In this document: one piece after another, positions 1 to 9,008 of the stretch
How the letters are laid out: each line of letters starts with the position of its first letter
Numbering within the stretch: the stretch's first letter is position 1
Assembly: GCF_028285715.1 (NCBI RefSeq)
Contig: NZ_JANQOO010000035.1
Coordinates: 186,001 to 250,000, forward strand
Reading direction: 5' to 3'
Origin: Ulvibacterium sp.
Lineage (GTDB): Bacteria; Bacteroidota; Bacteroidia; Flavobacteriales; Flavobacteriaceae
Length of the DNA stretch: 64,000 nt
Program-made: the position numbers and the translations under genes
The notes under the pieces: generated by a model
What the model saw: the letters and a program-made list of their open reading frames with translations, nothing else
The model's database searches: none
What the model was told of the DNA's origin: nothing

Positions 1-224
1 TTCTTGGCTACTGTATATAACCACGCGGTCGGATTATCGGGTACTCCTTTCATACCCCATGTTTCAGAGGCCTTCAGAAAGGTTTCGCTAACCAAATCCT
101 CGGCAAGTTGAATGTTTGAAAGACCAAAGGTCTTGCACAGCACCGAAACGATTTTGCTAAATTCGGTACGAAATAAATGGGGTATGAGTTCTCTGGTTGG
201 CATGGACTTAATATAGAACGTCAT
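1..224 (-). CDS. ECF sigma factor, N-terminal part (cut by window edge)
   Basis: The first 74 codons of an RNA polymerase sigma factor; the rest lies beyond the left edge. The peptide contains MPTRELIPHLFRTEFSKI followed by a region-2-like stretch (AEDLVSETFLKASETWG, then NPTAWLYTVAKN), as in the ECF group whose members carry a C-terminal helical/TPR extension instead of a separate anti-sigma factor (ECF42-like). Two in-frame ATGs exist, at 224 and 203; the conserved block begins at MPTREL, so 203 is equally possible. The YCII/DGPF-family gene lies 106 bp upstream on the same strand, which is the usual partner of this sigma group and the main support for the subgroup call. The C-terminal extension cannot be checked here. 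Confidence 0.8.
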   Translation of the reverse strand, partial: MTFYIKSMPTRELIPHLFRTEFSKIVSVLCKTFGLSNIQLAEDLVSETFLKASETWGMKGVPDNPTAWLYTVAK

Positions 225-330
225 TGCACACTATCCCTCGCGCAAAGACCAGCAAGTAATTATCACTTTCGGGGATGTTATTCTTTTCGACCTAATCTTT
301 GACCGCTTTTTGTGCAATGACGCCTTAAAA

Positions 331-678
331 TTACATATCAAAAACCATTACATCACGGACTTCTACTCTCCCGGTAGGAATGGAAAGAATAGGACATCCT
401 TCAGACAATTTAAAGGCCTCTTCCAGACTATTGGCCTTTACGATGATATATCCGCCCACTATTTCCTTGAGTTCAGCATAAGGCCCATCTGTTATAACAC
501 CGTCCGCGGTTACGGTCTTTCCTTGCGTCCCCAAGGCATTGGTGGCCACAAATTTTCCTTGGGCCGCAATTCCCCCGATCCAGTCTTGCCAAATTTGCAT
601 CACTTCCTGCATTTCCTCTGGTGTACGGGCGGAGTTGTCGGAATTTTCAGTTCTGAAGATCATCATAAATTCATTCAT
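331..678 (-). CDS. YCII/DGPF-family protein
   Basis: A 115-residue soluble alpha/beta protein of the YCII-related family, with the family's hallmark DGPYAELKEIVGGYIIV at about residues 64-80 (DGPF/DGPY signature) and a start in MNEFMMIFR. Fold relatives are ferredoxin-like dimers of unclear biochemistry. In many bacteria these proteins are encoded beside ECF42-type sigma factors, as here, where the sigma gene begins 106 bp downstream on the same strand. This suggests a shared regulatory unit, but the signal is unknown. The 209 bp upstream (679-887) holds an A/T-rich leader and no other gene. Confidence 0.8.
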   Translation of the reverse strand: MNEFMMIFRTENSDNSARTPEEMQEVMQIWQDWIGGIAAQGKFVATNALGTQGKTVTADGVITDGPYAELKEIVGGYIIVKANSLEEAFKLSEGCPILSIPTGRVEVRDVMVFDM

Positions 679-887
679 AATTTCTATAATTTTGTAGTTA
701 TATGTTTAAGGACGATCCAATTTCTTGGAATGGGACATAAAGTTGCAAATTTTTTATGGGGGTTCTGCACGATTCCCTTATTTTACGAATACCGAAACGC
801 AGTGCAATCATTGCCTAATGGGGTTCAGCGTGTAGTTAAGTATGGTTTGGTTAATAGGCCATGTTTCCAAATCAGCGAGAAATTCCT

Positions 888-1841
888 TTAGTTCAAATTT
901 GCCCATACTCTTTCGATTAAGGCCTTGGTGGCCCTTATTCCTTCAGGTTCGTTCATATTCTCGCCCTCGAATTCGATGCCGATGTAACCATCAAAATCAG
1001 AATCCTTTACCATCTGGAGCAATCTCACATAGTCCATGACGGTCTCGTTGCCCTTTGTATCAAAATCATAGGATTTGGCACTGACACCTTTGGCGTAGGG
1101 TAAAAAATCCGCAAGTCCTTGGTGCCGATCGTAGACCTGATCACATGCATTATTCTGGGTACTTCCCCATTCCTTGTTAAGACACCAATTACCAAAATCC
1201 GGTAGTGTCCCTAGGTAGGGATTGGCAACGGCCTTGATGATGTCTGTGATGTATTTCCCATCCGAGGTATGAAGCCCATGGTTTTCGATAAGAACATTCA
1301 TTTTTTCCTGGGCTCCGTATTCCGCCAATGTTCCCAAACCGGATATTAAGGGTTGTTTTAATTCCGCTTTTGTTCCTTGGCCAAAAGCATTTACACGAAT
1401 GGAATGGCAGCCCAAGATTTTGGCGGCATTGATCCATTTATAATGATTTTCTACTGCCTTCTTCCGCTCCTTGTCCTTTGGATTTCCAAGATCTCCTTCG
1501 TTGTCCACCATAATAAGCAGGCTTTTAACCCCGGAATCATCGGCCCTTTCTTTCATAGTGTTCCAAAAACCTTCATCTGTAGCATGATCCATGTAAAATT
1601 GATTTACATATTCCACCGCATGGATGCCGTAGGTGTCCTTTGAGATACTGGCAAAGTCTATGGCCAAGAGGTTTCCTTTTTCCAAGGCCCTGTGCAAGGA
1701 CCATTGTGCCAAGGAGATTTTAGGTGCTTTCATTTCAAGAAATTTAGACGGTGATAGATTCCCAAACACGGATACCATGGGAAGGGAAATAGCCGTGGTG
1801 CCCAAGGCCGCCTGCTTTAAAAAAGTTCTTCGAGTTTTCAT
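888..1841 (-). CDS. Tat-exported sugar phosphate isomerase/epimerase-like TIM-barrel protein
   Basis: A 317-residue protein with a twin-arginine signal (MKTRRTFLKQAALG), so predicted to be exported folded. The rest is an AP-endonuclease-2/xylose-isomerase-like TIM barrel. Candidate metal-binding positions appear in the usual order: an ENHG block near residue 186, DFGNW near 217 and EFEGE near 291. Many exported Bacteroidota members of this family act on unknown keto-sugars or inositols, so the substrate cannot be read from sequence. It lies 62 bp downstream of the PaiB-like gene on the same strand and may be the last gene of the GH78-EEP-PaiB transcript. Confidence 0.8.
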   Translation of the reverse strand: MKTRRTFLKQAALGTTAISLPMVSVFGNLSPSKFLEMKAPKISLAQWSLHRALEKGNLLAIDFASISKDTYGIHAVEYVNQFYMDHATDEGFWNTMKERADDSGVKSLLIMVDNEGDLGNPKDKERKKAVENHYKWINAAKILGCHSIRVNAFGQGTKAELKQPLISGLGTLAEYGAQEKMNVLIENHGLHTSDGKYITDIIKAVANPYLGTLPDFGNWCLNKEWGSTQNNACDQVYDRHQGLADFLPYAKGVSAKSYDFDTKGNETVMDYVRLLQMVKDSDFDGYIGIEFEGENMNEPEGIRATKALIERVWANLN

Positions 1842-1903
1842 TTCAGCTGGTATTGATTACTACAAAGTAGTCAATAATTTAGGCTTAAAAAAGAATAATT
1901 GGC

Positions 1904-2509
1904 TTATCGTTTTTTCATATGCTCGGAAATGGCCTTACTTCCCGCATCTTGTCTTTCCCCAAGCTCCTTAACAATCCGTTCATGATCATTTTCGCGAGTT
2001 TGGGATAGCTTGTACTTTGCCTGTATGTCCGAAATCTCAATTTGAAAACCTACAACACCCTTAACCTGCCTCAATGTTTTGGGTGACATGTTTTGTAATG
2101 AAATCGGATTTTTTGACCCCTGTTCATGTTTGTCCACGAGTCTGTGCAAAGAAGCCATGACCATTGCTTCGTTCAGTATTTTTGGTTTTCCGTAAACATG
2201 TACGGCAATGTAGTTCCAAGTAGGCACTTCCTCTTTCTGGTACCATGAGGAGGAAACATAGGCGTGTGGTCCATTGAAGATACAGAGCACCTCTTCATCC
2301 TCGGAAAAAGCTTTCCATTGGGGATTGGCCTTAGCGATATGGCCTACAAGGATATCCCTTCCACTTTCATTTTCCTCAAGCTCCAAAGGAATATGGGTAG
2401 CCCATGGTTTACCATCATGGCGATTTACCAAAATAGCAAAACTGTTTTTACGGATAAAATCCTTGATTTCTTCCCAATTTTCATTTTTGTTGTGTTCGGG
2501 GATATACAT
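1904..2509 (-). CDS. paiB: PaiB-type FMN-binding protein
   Basis: A 201-residue protein of the PaiB family (named as FMN-binding negative transcriptional regulators after Bacillus PAI 2). The split-barrel flavin fold is indicated by MYIPEHNK at the start, FAILVNRHDGKPWATHIP, GHIAKANPQW, FNGPHAYVSSSWY and VPTWNYIAVHVYG, all in the expected order. Length matches the family (about 205 residues). The start codon overlaps the stop of the upstream exonuclease-like gene by one base (TAATG), which implies translational coupling. Whether it regulates transcription or is a flavin oxidoreductase is unknown; no DNA-binding domain is visible. Confidence 0.85.
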   Translation of the reverse strand: MYIPEHNKNENWEEIKDFIRKNSFAILVNRHDGKPWATHIPLELEENESGRDILVGHIAKANPQWKAFSEDEEVLCIFNGPHAYVSSSWYQKEEVPTWNYIAVHVYGKPKILNEAMVMASLHRLVDKHEQGSKNPISLQNMSPKTLRQVKGVVGFQIEISDIQAKYKLSQTRENDHERIVKELGERQDAGSKAISEHMKKR

Positions 2510-3348
2510 TATGGGTAATGTAAGGAGATTAATACAGGCAGGTGATCTGAAATGTGTTTGTTGTTTTCCATGCGATCGTCGATGTGGACATACGTCTTAA
2601 CTTTAAGGTCCCTTACAAAAATATAGTCGATACGTTTATCCACGACCCTGTTTTGATCAAATCCGTTGGAGGTTCCGGAAGGGCCATAAAAGGGTTTTTG
2701 GGTCGCCTCTTGTCCATCCAAAAAATTACTTCGAAGATACTGTATCGGCGCCGTATCGGGAGTAAGGTTTAAATCGCCCATAACAACCACCGGAAGCTTT
2801 TCCTCGTTTACCTCCTCTATTTTTTGAACCAGGAGTTGGGCCGATTTTTCCCTAGCCACTTTCCCCACATGGTCAAAATGCGTATTGAAGATATAGAGCC
2901 TTTTACTCGTTTCTTTTTCCTCAAATAGTCCATAGGTACAGATACGTTCCAAGGCCGCGTCCCAACCTACGGAAATTTTATCAGGGCTTTCCGAAAGCCA
3001 AAATGTATTGCTCTTCAATACCTTGTAGCGGATCGAATCATAAAGGATAGGAGAATATTCCCCCTTCTGTCTACCGTCATCGCGTCCTACCCCTATATAG
3101 GTAAAACCCGTTAGGGCACTATCAATATAGGTCAACTGTCGGTGCAATACTTCTTGGGCACCGATAAAAGAGGCCTCATAATGTTTTAGCAATTGAACGA
3201 GAGCTTCCTTACGATAGTTCCAATTATTTATCGTGTCGGTAGTGTTATCATACTTAATATTATAGGTCATTAGCCTAAGGTCCTGACCAAGGGATGCATA
3301 AAACAAACACAACGAAAAAACCGTGAGAAACCCTTTTTTTGCTTTCAT
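2509..3348 (-). CDS. exported endonuclease/exonuclease/phosphatase-family hydrolase
   Basis: A 279-residue protein with an N-terminal signal peptide (MKAKKGFLTVFSLCLFYASLG). It has the EEP fold: MTYNIKYD at the first strand, an IGAQEV acidic motif, FNTHFDHVG, VVMGDLNLTPD and the terminal DRRID-like KRIDYIFV plus ISDHLPV. These give the Mg-binding Glu and the catalytic His/Asp set of the family. Exported Bacteroidota members are annotated variously as sphingomyelinase-, phosphodiesterase- or nuclease-like; the substrate is not predictable. It starts 5 bp after the GH78 stop and overlaps the PaiB-like gene by one base, so the three are one operon. Confidence 0.85.
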   Translation of the reverse strand: MKAKKGFLTVFSLCLFYASLGQDLRLMTYNIKYDNTTDTINNWNYRKEALVQLLKHYEASFIGAQEVLHRQLTYIDSALTGFTYIGVGRDDGRQKGEYSPILYDSIRYKVLKSNTFWLSESPDKISVGWDAALERICTYGLFEEKETSKRLYIFNTHFDHVGKVAREKSAQLLVQKIEEVNEEKLPVVVMGDLNLTPDTAPIQYLRSNFLDGQEATQKPFYGPSGTSNGFDQNRVVDKRIDYIFVRDLKVKTYVHIDDRMENNKHISDHLPVLISLHYP

Positions 3349-3353
3349 GAATT

Positions 3354-6215
3354 TTAATCCAATTTAGTAGTTATCAATTTTAGTTTTCCCAACCTTCCCC
3401 TGGGGACTACCTTTACCAATGCCCCCTTGGGGGCCTTATAGCCGAGCCGAAGAAGATCACCTTCTACTTTCCATTTTACGTATACTGGTCCCATCGGGTG
3501 CGCCACGGTGCCCTCGGCCCATTCCAACGTAGCCGATTGCGGCATAATTTCTATGTGATTCGGATCAAAAGGGGCCTGAAAACCTAGATTTACGCCAAGT
3601 ACTTCCGTAGAAAGGAAGTAAGTTGGGTGACCACTCCACGCATGGCTGGATGTGCCTTGGTTTCCTGAAATATCAAAATTTTCCCATACGGTTGGTTTTG
3701 CTGAATGCAAGGCCATGGGCCCCCAGTGTTTTTTCATAAAGTATTCGGCCAAATCGGCCATCCCGTTCCGATAAAGTAAGGCGAACAGATAGAACGAGGA
3801 ATAAGGGGTTATTTTACGTTTTCTGCTGATGTCCCCGATATCCATAAGTTCCTGTTTCAATAGTGCCAGTATGGATTGCGCTTGTGCACTATCCGCAATA
3901 CCATAAAGTAGGGGCCAAATATTGGAAGTGAGATGACTTTCAGTAAGGAGCACATCAGATTTAAGCCCATCTCTATACACCCTCTTCCCAGAATCCCAGA
4001 GTACCCTGTTTATGTCTTTTTTTAACTGATCAGCCTCTTTTTCAAAGTAGTCCTTATCCTCAGTAAACCCAAATCGTTCTGCCCACTTTGCCGTAATTTG
4101 CATGGCATGTGCCAAAAGTGCCTGATATGCGGTCATTGCCGCATTCTCCCTATTGATATCCGTCCACTCCAAAAACACGCGTGATGCAGGAATCAATCCG
4201 TTTTTGTCCTTTTTTCGGATATGGTTGCGCAAGAGGGAGGTATAGTTTGCGTAATACTTTTGAGCCAGGCGCCAATCGTTTGTATAGGTGCAATAGTAAT
4301 CTAGGGTCACCTGGGTCAATAGCGGAAAATCATTATGGCGATTTTCCTTTCCCGTCATCATTTCATCCCGATACATATCCTGAAACACTTTTAGGGAATA
4401 GGCCACCAAACTCAAATCACCACTGGCGGCCATGGTAATAGCCGTTTGCGGCAACATGTCACCAGCGTACAGGCCACGTTCCCGAAAGGGGGTATCTGTA
4501 TAGGTATCTTCGGCGCAAAGTTGCAATGTGCGCCATCCGGCATCCCATATGTTATTGAATATGGGGTCGCTACATTCAAAATGGCCTATTTTTTCGAAAG
4601 GATATACCTGCCGCACCACGCCTGCTTTGGTAAGCGTAACGGGACGGTCGTGTCCACTAATGTTGATATGCATATATTTTAACCCGTAGGGCTTAAAGCT
4701 TTCATATCTTTTTTGGCCCTCTGAGGTAATAAAACGTAGGCCTGCACCGACTTGAAAACGTTTGTAAAGCCATGGAAAACCATTTTGGTCCAATTCCTCG
4801 CTAAAACCAATATCTATTTGTGTTCCGGTGGGGAAATCCCCCTCAACGAAAATCCTGCCCAATTGGGTTTCCGACATCTCATAAAAAAGTGCGGTTCCGT
4901 TTTTGGATACCGGAATAACGCTATTTCCCTCAATAGTCGTTTTGGGAGTAAAACGCTGCGTCGTATCCAAGGCTTTCCATGCCAAATCCCGGGCCGGCTG
5001 ATTGGCATCATTCTCCCTTTGTTGTGTTTGCCATTTTTCCACAACCGTATTTTGAAGTAACCTCGGAACGGTAAGCGTAGCATCGATCTGCTCAATTTCC
5101 CGCTTTACCTTTTCATCATAAAAGGGGCCATACGTGTTGAATAGGTCCTTCGAACCCTTCTCTTGGGAGGAAGAAAGTGACAATCCCGCACTTTTCGGTA
5201 CGGCCATATAATAATCCCATGACCCCCAAATAATACCATAACGGACCACATAGGCGTTCCACCCCTTTTTTAGATTCAGGGTATACTGTCTGCGATAGCT
5301 TTCTTTGTCCTGAATGCTGTCTTTCCTTATTAGTTGGCCGTTTAGATAGTGATCTCCCCACCAAAGTCCTACGGAAACGTTTTGGGCAATAGGGGAGTGG
5401 ATATAGGTATAGGCAATGGCGGGATTTGACGTATTGTACTCTTTCATATCACTGTCGGGGGTTGATATTCTAAAGGAATGGATATCTTCGTCATCGGCAA
5501 GGGGGTAGGCCGCCATAAGTCGCAAAGGAACTATTGGGGCATTCGTCAATTTTGGGATAGGTCTTGGTGTAAAGTCTCCCCATATTTCTTGGTCCTTTAA
5601 CGGAACGGGGGCGGTCCATCCCTTGATTGTGGTCTGGGGTAGATTCCAATCCCATTCTTGGCGACTATCCCAATTTTCTATAGCCCCAGTGGCAAAGGAA
5701 AATCGAGGTGCGGTTTGGTCATAGCCTATGGATTTTTTGCATAACCAATCTGTATCCACGGAAAGATCTATCTCACCGTCCTTCAACTCGATGTTTCCCC
5801 AAGCCGTAAATCCACCTTTATAATCAAATAACTGGTAAGTGAGCATCCCATTGGACAGTGCCTTTACGCCAATAACATTTTTACCCGGTTTAAGATAAGG
5901 TAATAGGTTGTAGGTATCGTATTCGGGATTGGTGTGAAATGAGCGTATGGGGCCAAAACCAATGTAATTTCCATTGACATAAAGCGCGTATCGCGAGTCG
6001 GCATACAGATGCAAATCGGATTTTTTTGGCGTTTCATTTAGCGTAAATTCCCTCCGGAAATAAACATATTCGTTACGTTCCCCCCCTTCGGCACGTATCC
6101 AGACCAACTTGGGATTAAGGGACTGGGCAAGGGCCGAAGATCCACCGAGAAGCACAAAAAGGATAAAAAGTCTTTTCAAAGTATGTTTCCAAAAATTGAA
6201 TGGTAAGTTAGTCAT
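3354..6215 (-). CDS. GH78 alpha-L-rhamnosidase-like glycoside hydrolase
   Basis: A 953-residue exported enzyme (signal within the first 31 residues, ending SSALAQ). N-terminal beta-sandwich domains precede an (alpha/alpha)6 barrel. The GH78 catalytic block DTPFRERGLYAGD is visible at about residues 571-583, equivalent to the DCPQRDERLGWTGD block of characterised enzymes but one residue shorter; the acid Glu and following Asp are kept. PTVWENF near residue 843 supplies the second catalytic Glu, followed by SHAWSGHPTYF. GH78 enzymes release alpha-L-rhamnose from plant or algal glycans and glycosides. No SusC/SusD pair is nearby, so this is not a classical polysaccharide utilization locus. Its start is only 19 bp from the divergent VOC gene. 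Confidence 0.88.
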   Translation of the reverse strand: MTNLPFNFWKHTLKRLFILFVLLGGSSALAQSLNPKLVWIRAEGGERNEYVYFRREFTLNETPKKSDLHLYADSRYALYVNGNYIGFGPIRSFHTNPEYDTYNLLPYLKPGKNVIGVKALSNGMLTYQLFDYKGGFTAWGNIELKDGEIDLSVDTDWLCKKSIGYDQTAPRFSFATGAIENWDSRQEWDWNLPQTTIKGWTAPVPLKDQEIWGDFTPRPIPKLTNAPIVPLRLMAAYPLADDEDIHSFRISTPDSDMKEYNTSNPAIAYTYIHSPIAQNVSVGLWWGDHYLNGQLIRKDSIQDKESYRRQYTLNLKKGWNAYVVRYGIIWGSWDYYMAVPKSAGLSLSSSQEKGSKDLFNTYGPFYDEKVKREIEQIDATLTVPRLLQNTVVEKWQTQQRENDANQPARDLAWKALDTTQRFTPKTTIEGNSVIPVSKNGTALFYEMSETQLGRIFVEGDFPTGTQIDIGFSEELDQNGFPWLYKRFQVGAGLRFITSEGQKRYESFKPYGLKYMHINISGHDRPVTLTKAGVVRQVYPFEKIGHFECSDPIFNNIWDAGWRTLQLCAEDTYTDTPFRERGLYAGDMLPQTAITMAASGDLSLVAYSLKVFQDMYRDEMMTGKENRHNDFPLLTQVTLDYYCTYTNDWRLAQKYYANYTSLLRNHIRKKDKNGLIPASRVFLEWTDINRENAAMTAYQALLAHAMQITAKWAERFGFTEDKDYFEKEADQLKKDINRVLWDSGKRVYRDGLKSDVLLTESHLTSNIWPLLYGIADSAQAQSILALLKQELMDIGDISRKRKITPYSSFYLFALLYRNGMADLAEYFMKKHWGPMALHSAKPTVWENFDISGNQGTSSHAWSGHPTYFLSTEVLGVNLGFQAPFDPNHIEIMPQSATLEWAEGTVAHPMGPVYVKWKVEGDLLRLGYKAPKGALVKVVPRGRLGKLKLITTKLD

Positions 6216-6234
6216 AATACCTTAAATTTATTTC

Positions 6235-6615
6235 GTGAAATTAAAGGGATATTTACATCAAATCCATCCTGTACTTCCTGTGAAGGATGTAGTGGAAGCT
6301 TTGGACTTCTATGTCAATCGATTGGGTTTTAAAATTGCGTTCGCCGACGATTCCAAGAACCCTAAATACGCGGGAATTTTAAAGGATGCGGTTGAAATAC
6401 ATTTGCAATGGCATGATGCTGCCGAGTGGGAGTTGGCCGTAGACCGACCCATGTTGCGCATCGTTACAGAAAATATAGAGCAACTTTATGCGGAATATTC
6501 CGAAAAGGACGTTTTTAATGCCCATACCCTTTTAAGGGAGACGGCCTGGGGCACCAAGGAATTTGCTTTTTACGATCCGTTTAAGAACGGTTTGACTTTT
6601 TACCGGGATATTTGA
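6235..6615 (+). CDS. VOC-family (glyoxalase/bleomycin-resistance-like) protein
   Basis: A 126-residue protein with one complete VOC unit: HPVLPVKDVVEALDFYVNRLGFK at the start and FAFYDPFKNGLTFYRDI at the end, with EIHLQWH in between. The family includes metal-dependent lyases, dioxygenases and drug-binding proteins. The spacing of His/Glu residues here resembles the small bleomycin-resistance type, whose function is usually unproven. The only usable start is GTG at 6235; no in-frame ATG precedes the conserved core. It is transcribed divergently from the GH78 gene with 19 bp between start codons. Confidence 0.75.
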   Translation: MKLKGYLHQIHPVLPVKDVVEALDFYVNRLGFKIAFADDSKNPKYAGILKDAVEIHLQWHDAAEWELAVDRPMLRIVTENIEQLYAEYSEKDVFNAHTLLRETAWGTKEFAFYDPFKNGLTFYRDI

Positions 6616-6668
6616 GCTGGACGTTTCCAACTCATTTGATTTTTTCAAAAAGAGGTGTTCAAAATCGA

Positions 6669-7670
6669 CTAGTGGTGATTGGAATTCTCATAGTGCTCCT
6701 TGATCAAATTTCTTCCAAAGTCGCCATCAAAGTCTCGCCATACAGTGTGTATGTGATTGGCATTACTTTGGGTATTATCAAATTCGATTAAAAACGTCTT
6801 TCCTTGAATACGATAATAGTGTGGTTGTCCTAAAACGGTAGCCCCTGCCCATCCAAAATGGATATCGTCCAATTGTTCATTTTTTAGCTTGGCCATGCGT
6901 TCCTTGGCCAATTCCTCGGGCATTGCCGAAAGGTATTCATAGATAAGACTCAAGAGCAGTTTCTTTTGATCCTTTGCCAGATCTTTTGTAGCAATCCCTG
7001 CGGGATCCAAAGGTTCCACGGAAGTTTCTACAAAGGTGATGATTTCGTTCGGTGCTGTTTCGCTAAAAATAGCTTTTTCCCTCTGCGAAGTATCCAATGC
7101 ATTAATAAGTTCCAAGGCTATGTCCTGTTCCCTTTCCAGTGTACGCTCTCCCTTTCTTTTCCCCTGTTTGATAATAGCCGGGGAAGCCCCAAAGAAACGG
7201 GGTGTAAAGGAAACCTTAGCCTTGGTTATGGCAAAGTTCAATGATATATGATGTCCTTCAAAAGACCAGCCCCATAGACTGTCCTTTTTAGGATTTCCAT
7301 AAATAGTAGCATAGTATTTCTCGGAATCCCGCATGGTACTGTTTCCATCCATTTCTAAAAGAACATCTTCCAAGGCTATTATTTTCATGGCCTTGGTATA
7401 ACCGGATTCACTAAGGTGCTGCTTCAACATGGCATGAAGTAATGTTTTTTGGGAATCGTTCAATTCCTTAAGCGAAACACCTTCCCGTTGCCACATGGAT
7501 GCAGGAAAAAAGTGCCAGCTTTCGCGTAAGGGGTCATCAAAGGCCAATTGTGCTTTGGCCAATTGTTCTTTGTCCAAGGAATTTAAAAAGTTGAGCACAT
7601 GGTCCTGTGCCGTACTTTGGGTGGAATACAATAGGAGCATACCTAATATGATCCATACACATTTTCTCAT
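6669..7670 (-). CDS. DUF3500 exported protein
   Basis: A 333-residue protein of the DUF3500 family. The C-terminal signature PHYYRIQGKTFLIEFDNT followed by ANHIHTVWRDFDGDFG is diagnostic, and GWSFEGHHISLNF is the second conserved block. The frame is open to 7745, but the ATG at 7670 begins a normal signal peptide (MRKCVWIILGMLLLYSTQSTAQ), so I start it there. The molecular function of the family is unknown. The conserved His and Asp residues suggest a metal site, which is inference. It is divergent from the small gene at 7812 and convergent with the VOC gene. Confidence 0.85.
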   Translation of the reverse strand: MRKCVWIILGMLLLYSTQSTAQDHVLNFLNSLDKEQLAKAQLAFDDPLRESWHFFPASMWQREGVSLKELNDSQKTLLHAMLKQHLSESGYTKAMKIIALEDVLLEMDGNSTMRDSEKYYATIYGNPKKDSLWGWSFEGHHISLNFAITKAKVSFTPRFFGASPAIIKQGKRKGERTLEREQDIALELINALDTSQREKAIFSETAPNEIITFVETSVEPLDPAGIATKDLAKDQKKLLLSLIYEYLSAMPEELAKERMAKLKNEQLDDIHFGWAGATVLGQPHYYRIQGKTFLIEFDNTQSNANHIHTVWRDFDGDFGRNLIKEHYENSNHH

Positions 7671-7811
7671 AACATTGGTTTTGTTGCGTTTTAAATGTAC
7701 GGACATTTTTTCAAATCGATTTCTTTTACGTTTTAATCTAAACAATGGACTGTTTTCGTCCCGGTTGGAAAATTATGTAACTTGGGTGCTTGCCAAAACG
7801 AACAAAGCTGA

Positions 7812-8117
7812 ATGAAGCATTTTTATATCCTGTTTCTGCTACTTATTCCCTTTTCCTGTTTGGCCCAGGAATCAAAAATACCCGTATATGCCTGGATGGG
7901 AGGACCTGGGGAAGCCACGGATTCCGAGCTTCTTGAAATGTTTTCGGGACAGAAAAAAAGAGGAATAGATGGACTACTTCCCGAGGAATTGGGCGATGCA
8001 ATTAGGGAATCAATGGAAAACGGAGCAAAGGGCATATGTCTTTTTACCCCTGGCAGAATGACCGATGCACATTGGGAAGCTCTTGAAAAAGCCATTTACA
8101 TAGATTATACCAATTAA
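7812..8117 (+). CDS. short exported protein, probably an internally deleted TIM-barrel (GHL6-like) protein
   Basis: A 101-residue open frame with a clear signal peptide (MKHFYILFLLLIPFSCLAQ). Its first part, YAWMGGPGEATDSELLEMF to GIDGL, resembles the N-terminus of roughly 400-residue exported glycosyl-hydrolase-like TIM-barrel proteins. Its second part, LPEELGDAIRESMENGAKG to FTPGRMTDAHWEALEKAIY, resembles their C-terminus, as I recall that family. About 300 residues of barrel would be missing between GIDGL and LPEEL, so the product should not fold as the enzyme. The reading frame is intact, so it may still be expressed. The alternative is a genuine small secreted protein; a homology search would decide. 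Confidence 0.6.
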   Translation: MKHFYILFLLLIPFSCLAQESKIPVYAWMGGPGEATDSELLEMFSGQKKRGIDGLLPEELGDAIRESMENGAKGICLFTPGRMTDAHWEALEKAIYIDYTN

Positions 8118-8357
8118 GAACATCCACACGCGTTCTTATTTTTCGCTATGTTGATTACCACCATTTCAACTTCCCTGGTATTGGATGATTGGATTATTTT
8201 TTTGTCAAACGATTTTTGTTCGCTGCCAAGTTCCCAATAAGGGAATATAAGTGTCTTTTACAATCCATCCCGTTATTCCGACAATTCGGTTCTTCTCTTT
8301 TTATAGAATTGCTTGTTCAGCCCAAATTTGAAGCATCAAACTTTAAAATTGTAGATC

Positions 8358-8981
8358 ATGAAAAATGTAATTGTAATCGTAACACTAATGGCATCCTTAA
8401 ACTCTTTGGCACAAGATCAGTACAGCAGGGGAATGCAAAAGGCATTTCAACTCTGGGGTGAACAGAAGACCATGGAAGCCTCCAATATGTTTGAACGCAT
8501 TGCCTCCGTGGAAATCGACAATTGGTTACCCCATTATTACACGGCGCAGGTAAATACGGTAGCCGCCTTTGGAGAAAAGGATAAGGAAAAAGTAGGCCAA
8601 CTATTAGGAAAGGCCCAGGAGTATGTTGATTTGGCCAAGACTATTTCTCCCGATAATCCGGAAATACTGGTGCAGGAGGCTATGGTACACACTGCCTGGA
8701 TTGCTTTTGACGGGGCTACTTATGGTATGACGTTGTCCGGAAAAGTCGCGGCCCTATACGAAAAAGCACTGCAATTAGATCCTAAGAACCCGAGAGTGGT
8801 ATTTTCCAAAGCGGAATGGGATATGGGCTCGGCCAAGTATTTTGGGCAGGATACTGCCCCCTATTGCGCGGATGTGGAACGTTCGTTGGAACTTTTTGCT
8901 AACTTTAAACCAGAGAGTGACTTTCATCCCAACTGGGGCGAGGATAGGGCAAGAATTGTCCTTGAAAACTGCGGCAAATAG
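8358..8981 (+). CDS. exported tetratricopeptide-type protein of the 2TM-kinase cluster
   Basis: A 207-residue protein with a signal peptide (MKNVIVIVTLMASLNSLAQ) followed by TPR-like helical repeats: a block around residues 25-60, one around 75-110 (AKTISPDNPEILVQEAMVH) and one around 125-160 (AALYEKALQLDPKNPRVVF). TPR proteins mediate protein-protein contacts, and this one should act in the periplasm. It ends 27 bp before the histidine kinase gene on the same strand, so it is likely the first gene of that operon and could be its sensory partner. That role is inferred from position only. Confidence 0.8.
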   Translation: MKNVIVIVTLMASLNSLAQDQYSRGMQKAFQLWGEQKTMEASNMFERIASVEIDNWLPHYYTAQVNTVAAFGEKDKEKVGQLLGKAQEYVDLAKTISPDNPEILVQEAMVHTAWIAFDGATYGMTLSGKVAALYEKALQLDPKNPRVVFSKAEWDMGSAKYFGQDTAPYCADVERSLELFANFKPESDFHPNWGEDRARIVLENCGK

Positions 8982-9008
8982 AATTTTTGGCCACATGGAT
9001 AGGTTCAA

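Noticed and set aside
1850-1873. Imperfect inverted repeat (TTGATTACTAC / GTAGTCAA) before the sugar isomerase gene
   Set aside because: Arms are uneven and no T tract follows; could be an mRNA hairpin but evidence is thin.
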